From the NCBI RefSeq assembly GCF_029870595.1, contig NZ_JAPDIR010000006.1, positions 157,362-221,361 of the forward strand: DNA of 64,000 nt, given 5' to 3'. The stretch is from Sphingomonas sp. CBMAI 2297 (GTDB lineage Bacteria; Pseudomonadota; Alphaproteobacteria; Sphingomonadales; Sphingomonadaceae). Position 1 is the stretch's first letter; each line of letters begins with the position of its first letter. The translations under genes and the position numbers were made by a program. The notes beneath the pieces were generated by a model. That model was not told the DNA's origin, searched no databases, and saw nothing but the letters and a program-made list of their open reading frames with translations. Shown in pieces: positions 27,539-34,780 of this stretch.

Positions 27539-27971
27539 GTGCGCAACGAAACGCTGACCAGCCTGGAAATCACGGTGCTCGCGCTCGCCTGCCGCGATCC
27601 ATTGTCGAGCATTCTGCCGAGGAAACGGCTTGCGCTCTATCCGCTCGGTCCCCGTCCCCATTCGCCCCTGGCGAACCCGCGCCTGGAAGCGCTTCGCCGT
27701 TTCGCGATCCTGTACCGCCTTCACGGCCGGGACCTGCCGGCGGCCGAACGCGAGCGCATCCGGGCCGCCGGCTATGAACCGCGCCAGATCGCCGCGATCG
27801 AGGAATTCCTCGCGCCGGCGGGCTTCCGGCAAGGCAGCGCATGGCGCCTGCCCGCGCGCAGCGCCCGAGGCTGGCGCACGATCTTCATCGGCTGGCGACG
27901 GCCTCGATGCCGGCGCGCGCGCCATCCCATCCCCAACCGCTCCCGCGAACCCCGCGGAGCCATTTTTGTGA
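27539..27971 (+). CDS. Hypothetical protein upstream of mipA-like gene; possible frameshift
   Basis: GTG at 27539 is preceded by a strong AAAGGAGA ribosome-binding site. The first ~95 residues look like a real soluble protein (NETLTSLEITVLALACRD, RLEALRRFAILYRLHGRDL, RIRAAGYEPRQIAAIEEFL). After about 27890 this frame becomes an Arg-rich run and continues without stop into the MipA/OmpV gene. The +1 frame from that point reads GDGLDAGARAIPSPTAP and stops at 27971, overlapping the MipA GTG as GTGA, the usual operon junction. A single-base indel near 27890 would therefore restore two normal genes. No family is recognised. Confidence 0.5.
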
Positions 27972-28780
27972 GAGTATCCGTGAACGGTCCAATCAGCACG
28001 CCCTTCTGCCTCGCGATCGCCACCGCGCTTCTGACGCTCTCGAGCGCCCCGTCGGCGGCACAATCCCAGAACCAGGTCCAGCCGCAGCAACAGCGCAATG
28101 GCGACCATGTCGTGATCGGCGTCGGCATGGGCTATGGTCCGGCCTATCCGGGCGCCGAGGATTATCGCGCCTTGCCTCTTCCCGTGATCGACATTGCGTG
28201 GGGACCCTTCTTCGCCAATCTGCGCAACGGCATCGGCATCAACGCCGTCGACACGGATCACGTCACGATCGGCGCGAGCGTGGCAATGATGCCCGGCTAT
28301 CGCAGCAAGGACGCGCCCCGCGGGATCGGCGAGCTCTCCTTCGGTGCCGGCGCGCGCGGCTTCATGAGCCTCAAGGCCGCGGGCTTCGTCGCGACGATCG
28401 GCGCGACCAAGGGCTTCGCCGGGGGCACCAAGGGCCTCATCGCGGATGCCAGCCTCTCCCGGCCGGTCTTCGTGTCGTCCCGCTTCATGCTCGTTCCCAG
28501 CGTCGCGGCGAGCTGGGCCGACGGCAAGCACAACGATCGGTTCTTCGGGGTGAACGCCGCGCAGTCCCGCGCTTCGGGCCTGCGGCAATATCGCCCGGGG
28601 AGCGGGTTCAGCGACGCTTCGGCCATGCTGACCGCCCAATATCGCCTGACCGACCGCATCAGCCTTGCCGCCACCGGCGGCGTCACCACGCTGCTCGGAA
28701 GAGTGAAGGACAGCCCGATCGTCGCCCACAAGACCCAGCCGCTCGGCTTCGTGTCCGTTTCCTATCGCCTCGGCCAGTGA
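27968..28780 (+). CDS. MipA/OmpV-family outer-membrane protein
   Basis: The 270-residue protein from GTG 27968 has a signal peptide (ending near SSAPSAAQ) and the MipA/OmpV barrel pattern. Visible blocks are VGMGYGPAYPGAEDYRALPLP, WGPFFANLRNGIGIN, AQYRLTDRISLAATGGV and a final strand VSVSYRLGQ. MipA scaffolds peptidoglycan enzymes in E. coli, but most members are simply outer-membrane barrels of unknown role. A second in-frame GTG (27980) could also serve. The frame is open far upstream; see the hypothetical protein there. Confidence 0.8.
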   Translation: MRVSVNGPISTPFCLAIATALLTLSSAPSAAQSQNQVQPQQQRNGDHVVIGVGMGYGPAYPGAEDYRALPLPVIDIAWGPFFANLRNGIGINAVDTDHVTIGASVAMMPGYRSKDAPRGIGELSFGAGARGFMSLKAAGFVATIGATKGFAGGTKGLIADASLSRPVFVSSRFMLVPSVAASWADGKHNDRFFGVNAAQSRASGLRQYRPGSGFSDASAMLTAQYRLTDRISLAATGGVTTLLGRVKDSPIVAHKTQPLGFVSVSYRLGQ

Positions 28781-29170
28781 GAGGCAGCATCGATCGCAGC
28801 TTCTGAACCGGAAAGGGGAAGGCGCGGGCTGCCTTCCCCACCGAACGGCGCGCCGGAACAACCGGCACGGCGATCACCGATGCGCCGGCAAGCCCTCAAA
28901 GCGCCCGATCGTCTTCGATACGGAGATATCCCGCCCCATGGCCTCGGCATGCGCGCAATCGCCCCGCCTCGCGCCTGTTCACATTTTTCCAATATATATC
29001 AAAACCTTCACAGCACCCCTCATCGTCAAGCCATTATCAACCATAATATCGACCGGCGTTTTTCGTCGAATGAAATCGATGTTTGGACGCAATAGACCCT
29101 TGCAAACCTTGTTCGACCGCAACCGCACAATTATCGATGACAACAACTTCATTGGCATGCGAGTCGATCA
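28781..29170 (+). other. AT-rich intergenic region upstream of the repeat-protein/oxygenase locus
   Basis: This 390-bp stretch holds no convincing gene. From about 28980 it is clearly richer in A and T than the rest of the window (for example AATATATATCAAAACC near 28991 and CCATAATATCGACC near 29040), and this continues into the first ~130 bp of the next gene. It probably contains the promoter of the oxygenase locus; candidate -10 hexamers are TATATC and CATAAT. The composition change marks a likely boundary of acquired DNA. Confidence 0.5.
28815..28839 (+). terminator. Terminator-like hairpin after mipA-like gene
   Basis: GGGGAAGGC (28815-28823) pairs perfectly with GCCTTCCCC (28831-28839) around a 7-nt loop, 35 bp after the stop codon. 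There is no T-tract. Confidence 0.55.
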
Positions 29171-29818
29171 ATGGAAAACACTGCGAGCAATAGATCCATA
29201 TTGGCGAATCTAGTCACAGAATTACTCGACGATGATAGGGTTCTATCTTCAAACGAGCGAGGACTGATCACCAATCTACTCAAGAAGGCACGCGAAGAAT
29301 CTACCGGGGATGCCGCACTCGACGCGGCCGTATCGCAACGGCTGATATCCGCGACCATCGGATCGGTGAGCGGGAAGATCGTGAATGCGCTGGCCGACGA
29401 GCTGGTCCGCCAGCTGGTGGACGGGCATGGCACCGGTGTGCATTGGCCCGACACGCATCGGGCGCCGCAGGTGTCGCCCAGCAATCCGGGCAATCCGGAA
29501 ACGGGCCAGGTGTCGCCGTCCAACCCCGGCAACAACATGGCGCCGCAAGTGTCGCCGTGGAATCCGGGAAACAATCCCGGAAGCCAGGTGTCGCCGTACA
29601 ATCCGGGCAATTATCTGCGGTCGCGGGTGCCGCCCGGCCCGGGCACCCAGGTCTCGCCCACGCCTCCCGGCAGCGACATGGCGCCGCAGGTATCGCCCAG
29701 CAACCCGGGCAATCCGGAAACGGGCCAGGTGTCGCCGTCCAATCCCGGCAACCTCGCCCAGCCGCGGGAGCCCGGCGATGACGCGGTGCCGGGCGCCAAG
29801 CGCAAGCCGAAAAACTAG
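29171..29818 (+). CDS. Repeat protein with seven QVSPxNPGN units; candidate substrate of the adjacent oxygenases
   Basis: This 215-residue protein belongs to no family I recognise. Residues 1-97 are charged and predicted helical (LANLVTELLDDDRVLSSNE, LITNLLKKAREE, KIVNALADELVRQLVDG), with no signal peptide or membrane helix. Residues 98-195 are a tandem array with 13-residue period. QVSP starts at 100, 113, 126, 139, 160, 173 and 186, and a degenerate RVPP unit lies at 152. The consensus is QVSP-[S/W/Y/T]-N-P-G-N. The tail is basic (KRKPKN). The N-terminal codons (ATA, TTA, AGG, CTA) are unlike the surrounding genes. Four Fe(II)/2OG oxygenases follow from 8 bp downstream. The Pro- and Asn-rich repeats would suit hydroxylation, so it may be a multi-core peptide precursor with a long leader. 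This is inference. Confidence 0.85.
   Translation: MENTASNRSILANLVTELLDDDRVLSSNERGLITNLLKKAREESTGDAALDAAVSQRLISATIGSVSGKIVNALADELVRQLVDGHGTGVHWPDTHRAPQVSPSNPGNPETGQVSPSNPGNNMAPQVSPWNPGNNPGSQVSPYNPGNYLRSRVPPGPGTQVSPTPPGSDMAPQVSPSNPGNPETGQVSPSNPGNLAQPREPGDDAVPGAKRKPKN
29461..29533 (+). repeat. 73-bp direct repeat, copy 1 (second copy 29680-29752)
   Basis: Copy 1 (29461-29533) and copy 2 (29680-29752) differ at only three positions, all third codon positions and all synonymous (Val GTG/GTA, Asn AAT/AAC, Asn AAC/AAT). Each encodes two adjacent QVSPSNPGN units. This indicates a DNA-level duplication inside the gene followed by selection on the peptide. Confidence 0.9.
29680..29752 (+). repeat. 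73-bp direct repeat, copy 2
   Basis: This is the partner of the repeat at 29461-29533. It encodes the last two QVSPSNPGN units of the repeat protein (residues 173 and 186 onward). Confidence 0.9.
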
Positions 29819-29826
29819 CGCCGGAC

Positions 29827-30816
29827 ATGAGGTGCGAAGTGACTCCGCCCCGGCACGAGGCCGATCTCGGGCGGAAAGGCGGGGCGGGTGTGAGCCCGCC
29901 CCCGCCAGGAGACCCGTTCTCACTTCACCAGCCCCGCGCGCCCGGCCTGGGCGCGCCGCCCAGCTATCTGGAGGCGGGGCTGTGGCGCGATCGCCTGCTC
30001 ATCCGCAACGACACCGCGAGATTGCAGCTGAACCAGGCGCTTCGCGTCACCGGCGATGAAGTCGTCGTCCCCGATCCCGTCACCGGCATCGAGGCGCGGT
30101 TCACCGCGGAAAAGGCCATGCTGGCGCTGATCGGGCGGATCTCCACCGATCCGGCGGAAATCGACGGCCTTCCCGATCCGCTGCGGGAGCGGCTGGCGGC
30201 GCTGGGCGTGCTGGTCGACGGCGATGCCGGCGCGGCCGCGCATGCGGCGTGGGAGCGGACGCTCCGTCAGGCCATGCAGGCGTTCCGTGAGGGCGGGCAT
30301 GCCGAGCTGTCCGGCCTCCTGTGCCCGGCGGTCGTCGCGTTCCTCCGGCAGCGCTATCGCCACATGGCCCGCCACGCCGCGCTGCCCTATGGCGACCCTC
30401 AATGCCCGACCCGCTGGATCGCCCATAATGAAGCGGCGGCGCGCCCGCTGCATCAGGCGCTCACCCCGATCATGTCCGCGGTCGTCGGCGAGCCGGTCAA
30501 GCCGTCCTACCTATATCTCGGCGCATATGCGGAGGGGTCGACGCTGCCCCGGCATACCGACCGGGAACAATGCGCATTCACCCTGTCGCTGTTGATCGAT
30601 TACCTGCCCGACATCGAAGGGCCATCGCCCTGGCCCCTGCATCTCCACCTCGATGGCGATGGCGAGCCCCGGTCGATCCGCCAGCGCCTTGGGCAGGGAC
30701 TGATCTTCCGCGGCCGGGAAATCGCGCATTCGAGACCCGCATTGCCCGCCGGGCACATGTCGATCTCGATCTTCTTCCACTTTGTTCCCGAAGACTTTCG
30801 CGGGAGGATCGATTGA
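29827..30816 (+). CDS. 2-oxoglutarate/Fe(II)-type oxygenase 1, with N-terminal winged-helix-like region
   Basis: The 329-residue protein has a double-stranded beta-helix C-terminal half with the iron facial triad candidates His243 and Asp245 (PRHTDREQC) and His301 (REIAHSRPAL), and Arg303 or a nearby residue to hold 2-oxoglutarate. It looks like the 2OG oxygenases that hydroxylate peptide side chains. The N-terminal region, about residues 55-132, ends in AEKAMLALIGRISTDPAEI and LPDPLRERLAALGVLVDGD. That pattern resembles the PqqD-like winged helix (RRE) that binds leader peptides in RiPP enzymes. It begins 8 bp after the repeat protein. The start is uncertain because no clear ribosome-binding site is seen; GTG codons at 29839 and 29890 are alternatives. 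Confidence 0.82.
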   Translation: MRCEVTPPRHEADLGRKGGAGVSPPPPGDPFSLHQPRAPGLGAPPSYLEAGLWRDRLLIRNDTARLQLNQALRVTGDEVVVPDPVTGIEARFTAEKAMLALIGRISTDPAEIDGLPDPLRERLAALGVLVDGDAGAAAHAAWERTLRQAMQAFREGGHAELSGLLCPAVVAFLRQRYRHMARHAALPYGDPQCPTRWIAHNEAAARPLHQALTPIMSAVVGEPVKPSYLYLGAYAEGSTLPRHTDREQCAFTLSLLIDYLPDIEGPSPWPLHLHLDGDGEPRSIRQRLGQGLIFRGREIAHSRPALPAGHMSISIFFHFVPEDFRGRID

Positions 30817-31592
30817 GCGAGCCTGACCTGTCCGCCACGCTCCAGCGCCACGGCCTTGCGGAGCTGCTGGCCCATCATGCCGCGATCGCATCGGATCTGC
30901 CGGACCCCGCCGGCGACAAGGTGACCGTCGCCGCCGCGCGCTGGCTGAAGCAATGGACGGGGGATCCGCGCGCGCCCGCCGCCACGATCGAGGACTGGGC
31001 GCATCCGGCGCCCGTGCTCACCTGCGACGAGTTTCTCGGGCCCGGCGAGATTTCGGCTCTTGTCGATTTCGTCCTGTCGCGGGAAGCGGATTTCGGCGTC
31101 GGCACGCTCGTCGGCAACGAGCGGCCCGACATCTATGTCGATCGCAGCTTCCGCGCGGCCGAGACGCTCTTCGACCTGGGCCCGTTCCTGGCGCTGTTCG
31201 AGCGGCGCATCGAACGCTATCTGCCCTTTGTCTGCGACCATCTCGGATGGCCGCCGTTCGAGCAGCACGGGTTCGAGTTTCAGCTGACCGCCATCCGCAA
31301 TGGCGGCTTCTTCCGCCGGCACAATGACAACAGCCATCCGGCGACCCGGACCCGGCGGCTGACCTTCGTCTTCTATTTCTTCTGCTCGCCGTTGCAGCCG
31401 CTTGGCGGTGAGCTGCGCTTCGCGCCCAGGGGAGCGTGGCGCGGCCCGCTGGCGTTTCCGCCGATCGCGAACCGGATGATATTCTTCGACTCGTCGATCC
31501 CGCACGAGGTTCTGCCCGTCCGGGCGCCCACCGACGGGTTCGGGGCGGCGCGCTTCACGGTGAACGGCTGGATCCATCAGGATGATCGGTGA
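30813..31592 (+). CDS. 2OG-Fe(II) oxygenase 2, prolyl 4-hydroxylase-like
   Basis: The 259-residue protein has an intact P4Hc-type core. His170-x-Asp172 (FFRRHNDNSH) is followed by FVFYFFCSPLQPLGGELRF, the distal His231 (SSIPHEVLPV) and Arg247 (ARFTVNGWIH) for 2-oxoglutarate. The N-terminal ~65 residues are helical and unassigned; the sequence PAPVLTCDEFLGPGEISALV begins the oxygenase fold. Start is TTG at 30813, with GGGAGGA just upstream, and it overlaps the previous stop as TTGA. Tight coupling says it works with oxygenases 1, 3 and 4. Confidence 0.88.
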   Translation: MSEPDLSATLQRHGLAELLAHHAAIASDLPDPAGDKVTVAAARWLKQWTGDPRAPAATIEDWAHPAPVLTCDEFLGPGEISALVDFVLSREADFGVGTLVGNERPDIYVDRSFRAAETLFDLGPFLALFERRIERYLPFVCDHLGWPPFEQHGFEFQLTAIRNGGFFRRHNDNSHPATRTRRLTFVFYFFCSPLQPLGGELRFAPRGAWRGPLAFPPIANRMIFFDSSIPHEVLPVRAPTDGFGAARFTVNGWIHQDDR

Positions 31593-32532
31593 CGCCATGG
31601 CCGTTCGCGACAAGGCCGCCACCTTCCGGCAGCTGATAGAGCCGCTGGACATGACGGCCTTCGTCGCCGGCGTCTGGGAGCGGCGCTCCATGGTGTTTCA
31701 TGGCAGCCCCGAACGCTTCCAGGGGCTCGATCTGGATTTTGCGGCGTTCGCCAGGGCGATCCACCATCTTCCGCCGAACAGCATTCGCGCCAACTCGGTC
31801 GAGAGCGACGGCACCGGCCGCTATCCCTATATCGACGCGGCAGATTGCCGGCATCGCTTCGAGCAGGGGCAGACGATCTGCGTGACCGAGCTCCAGACCT
31901 GCGCGCCCAGGCTGCTCGACCTCGCGCGGGACACGCACCAGGCCCTGGGCCTTGCCGGCACGGTCTGCGTCAACGCCTATCTGTCCCCGGCCGGGCGCGG
32001 GTTCGGCCTGCATTTCGACACGCAATCGGTCTTCATCCTGCAGCTCGAGGGCGAGAAGCACTGGCGCTATGGAGACGGCCCGGCGGTGGCATTTCCACCG
32101 GAGGGGATGGACGCCTGCCCCGATGCGGGGCGCCAGCGTTTCCGCGAGCGATATCCGGCGATCGCGCTGGCGGAACCCGGGGCTAGCGCCTGGCACCAAT
32201 GCCTGTTGCGGCCGGGCGACGTGCTCTATCTGCCGCCGGGCACCTGGCACCAGGGCACGGCGGGAGACTATTCGCTGGCGCTGACGCTCACCTGCTGCAC
32301 CCATGACTTTTCCGCGCTGCTGACGCCGCTGCTGCGGGAGACGCTGCTGCGGAGCGAGCCATGGCGGCGCAACTTGCCGTGCCGCGCGGCGGCGCAGGAC
32401 GGCCGAACGCGGGAAGCCTTTATCGCGGATCGTATCGTGGAATTGCGGCAATGGGCCGAAGACCTGTCTCCCCCCGATCTCGCGCGGCTCTGGGAGGAGC
32501 TCGCGCCCGCCGAAGCGCGCGCCCGTCCGTGA
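31582..32532 (+). CDS. JmjC/cupin-type Fe(II)/2OG oxygenase 3
   Basis: The 316-residue protein has a JmjC-type cupin core. VNAYLSPAGRGFGLHFDTQ carries His144 and Asp146, EGEKHWRYG gives the 2OG-binding lysine (Lys159), and GDVLYLPPGTWHQG gives His223. The layout is that of ribosomal-oxygenase-like (YcfD/NO66) hydroxylases, with a C-terminal helical region possibly for dimerisation (residues 240-310). Start ATG at 31582 overlaps the previous gene by 11 bp; ATG at 31597 (MAVRDK) is an alternative. Such enzymes hydroxylate Arg, His, Asn or Asp side chains in proteins, consistent with a nearby peptide substrate. Confidence 0.88.
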   Translation: MIGDAMAVRDKAATFRQLIEPLDMTAFVAGVWERRSMVFHGSPERFQGLDLDFAAFARAIHHLPPNSIRANSVESDGTGRYPYIDAADCRHRFEQGQTICVTELQTCAPRLLDLARDTHQALGLAGTVCVNAYLSPAGRGFGLHFDTQSVFILQLEGEKHWRYGDGPAVAFPPEGMDACPDAGRQRFRERYPAIALAEPGASAWHQCLLRPGDVLYLPPGTWHQGTAGDYSLALTLTCCTHDFSALLTPLLRETLLRSEPWRRNLPCRAAAQDGRTREAFIADRIVELRQWAEDLSPPDLARLWEELAPAEARARP

Positions 32533-33059
32533 TCTGCGTCTCGCCGGGCCTCGTGCCGGATGCCGTCTGCCATGCGCTCATCGGCTGCTTCGCGCGGCAT
32601 ATCCGGCACCTGGGCGGCGCCGACGACCAGCCGGCCTTCGCCCATCGCGTCCTGCGCCTGGGCCAGCTGAGCGTCGCGGCCCCGGCCGGCGATCGGAGCG
32701 TGCGGCAGATGCGCGCCATCCGATGGCTCGTGACCGAGCGTCTCCGCGAGTTCTTCCGCGACCCCGGGATCCATCCCGAGGAAACGCAGATAGTGCGCTG
32801 GTCGCCGGGCGACGGACAGCCGCTCCATCTGGACATGACCCGGGAGACAACGACCTATGCCGCGATCCTGTATCTCAATGATGACTTTCTCGGCGGCGAG
32901 ACCTTTTTCGAGAACGGCGCGACGATCCGGCCGCGGACCGGAACGCTGGTCGGGTTCCACGGTGCATCGCTGCGCCACGGCGTGCGGACGGTGGTGGCGG
33001 GCACGCGCCTGACGATGCCGATATGGTTCACGGACCGGAAGGGCTGCGCGGAGCCGTGA
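32529..33059 (+). CDS. 2OG-Fe(II) oxygenase 4, compact prolyl hydroxylase-like
   Basis: The 176-residue protein is almost only the P4Hc fold. His100-x-Asp102 (GQPLHLDMTRE) is followed by YAAILYLNDDFLGGETFFE, distal His150 (GASLRHGVRTV) and Arg160 (TRLTMPIWFTD). Start is GTG at 32529, overlapping the JmjC stop as GTGA; the frame is open upstream but shadows the JmjC gene. It is the last gene of the oxygenase operon. Its stop lies at the edge of a broken RHS gene on the other strand. Confidence 0.88.
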   Translation: MICVSPGLVPDAVCHALIGCFARHIRHLGGADDQPAFAHRVLRLGQLSVAAPAGDRSVRQMRAIRWLVTERLREFFRDPGIHPEETQIVRWSPGDGQPLHLDMTRETTTYAAILYLNDDFLGGETFFENGATIRPRTGTLVGFHGASLRHGVRTVVAGTRLTMPIWFTDRKGCAEP

Positions 33060-34567
33060 ATGGCAGCGGCGGGCCGACCGGCATCCCCTTGGTCATCACC
33101 AGCCGACTCATGCTGTCATAGCGATACCACCAGCTCTGGCTCGTCGCCGTCCCGGACAGGCTGCCATCCGCCTGCACCGGCAGATAGCTCGTCACGATCG
33201 ACCGCATATTGCCCGCCGCATCATACTCCGCGCTCCCGTCCTGCAAGGTCTGCTTGGATCGCGACATGGATGCCGTCACTGGGCGACGCCCGATCCGCAT
33301 GCCATTCGCGCACCACCAGCGCCGCGCCATCGCCATAGCCGGTGCCGGCCAGCAGCTGGCGCGTGGTCTTCACCCCCGAGCCCATCCACACACTGTTTGC
33401 GTCCTGCGTGCAGAACAGCCGGCCCGAGATGTCGTAGAAGAAATTCTCGGTCGGGCGGATGCTCAAGACCGCGCCGTTCCCGGCGGCGACGGAAACCATG
33501 GGCCGCCGGATCTGGAGGACCCGACCCATCGTGTTATAGCCATAGTCGGTGCGCCGGCCATGAGCGTCGTCTTCCCAGGCCAGTTCGCCGAACGCGGTAT
33601 AGCCACGCGCCGTCGCGATGTTCTGCCCATTTGATCGCGGCCAAGCCCGCGTCCGTGACCTCGAACCGGGTCGCCGCGCCGCCATCGATCGTGGCGGGCA
33701 CGGCCATCAGGTTGCTCCTGGGCCAGGTCGCGATGTCCGGGACCAGGTTCCCCGGCGCATAATCGAGCCGGGTCGCCTGGCCGGCGGGATCGGTGACGAT
33801 GGCATATCCCACGCCATAGGCGATGCCGGTGGTGCGAGTGACGCCCGACGCGACCGTCTGGACCGGGCTGGTGACGCGGTCGACCGCGTCATAGCCGATG
33901 TCGAGGATCGAGCCGTCGCTCTGCCCGATCCGCGACACCAGGGTCGTCGCGCCGACATAGCTGTACCAGGTCGAATAGGCACCGCCGCCCGGGCTCAGTG
34001 CCACCGTGACCCGCGAGAGCCGGCCATGGCCCTCATAGGCATAGACCGTCGAGGCGCCGTCGCCCGAGATCACTCGGCAAAAGCGGAATAGGTCTCGGTG
34101 ACGCGGCTGTCGCCATCGGTCCAGGTCCAGCCCGAGCCGTTGTAGCGCAGCCGGTCGAAGCTCCCCGCGCCATCGGTCGTGACATAGCTCGTGCCGTCCC
34201 AGCCATAGCTGATCTCGCTGCCGTCCGCCGAGCGCCGCTTGACCGTGCTGCCCCAGCTGTTCGCCGCCCCCGTCAGGCCGAAGACGCGCCGGTCCGTGCT
34301 CTGCAGCCAGTTGTCGCCATTGTCGTCGCTGTGATTGCCCAGGCTGTTATAAGTGCGGCCGACGCCCGCGTCCGGGCCGCGACCGACCAGGAACTCGTCC
34401 TGACGGCTGATCAGCAGATTGCCATTGGCCGCGTTGAGGAAAACCTGCTCGCCGCCGCGCCCCAAGCCGGCCGAGCCCAGCAGGCCCGACGATCCCAGGA
34501 CGCCTCCCGAACCGCGCTCGAACCCCGTTCCAGCGCCGGTGAAGATCGCGACCATCATTCCCCCCAT
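33060..34567 (-). pseudogene. Broken RHS/YD-repeat gene remnant
   Basis: Pieces of an RHS protein lie in succession on the minus strand but in different frames. The N-terminus from 34567 (FLNAANGNLLISRQDEFLVG, VGRTYNSLGNH) stops at 34070. The next piece (STVYAYEGHGRLSRVTV) runs to about 33630. The third (YTAFGELAWEDDAHGRRTDY, TRQLLAGTGYGDGAALVV) runs to about 33270, and the fourth (YDAAGNMRSIV, WWYRYDSMSRLVMTKGM) ends by the oxygenase operon. At least three frameshifts are needed and most YD repeats and any toxin tip are missing. LAGTGYGDGAAL and RYDSMSRLV match LAGTGYGTGAAL and RFDSMNRVV in the RHS gene at 57.4-64 kb, so the two are paralogues. Confidence 0.85.
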
Positions 34568-34780
34568 ACTCAAACACGGGCGGCACAGGCGCCGTCCCGA
34601 AATGACCTGTCGGCGGAATTCGACGATAGTTTAGGCCAGGGAGGAAATTTCGCCGCGCCCGGCCGGTTTTCCGGCAATCCCGATCCGGGCCGCGGAACCA
34701 TCGCCTGCTCGGATCGATTGCCGCACCATGAGGACAGCACGGTTCCGCCAGCTTCCGTCCCCCACTCCGGAGCCGGCCGG

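Noticed and set aside
28880..29213. Short open frames in the gap before the repeat protein
   Set aside because: They lack ribosome-binding sites and protein-like composition, and they overlap the likely promoter region.
29461..29756. Regular ~39-bp repeats that could suggest a CRISPR or satellite array
   Set aside because: The repeats are in frame, encode a constant peptide with synonymous differences, and have no unique spacers. They are protein repeats.
29171..33059. Lasso-peptide cluster, common in sphingomonads
   Set aside because: No B or C maturation enzymes or isopeptidase are present, and the substrate is long and repetitive.
33060..34567. Two or more separate small RHS genes
   Set aside because: The fragments are consecutive pieces of one RHS protein in shifting frames, without their own starts.
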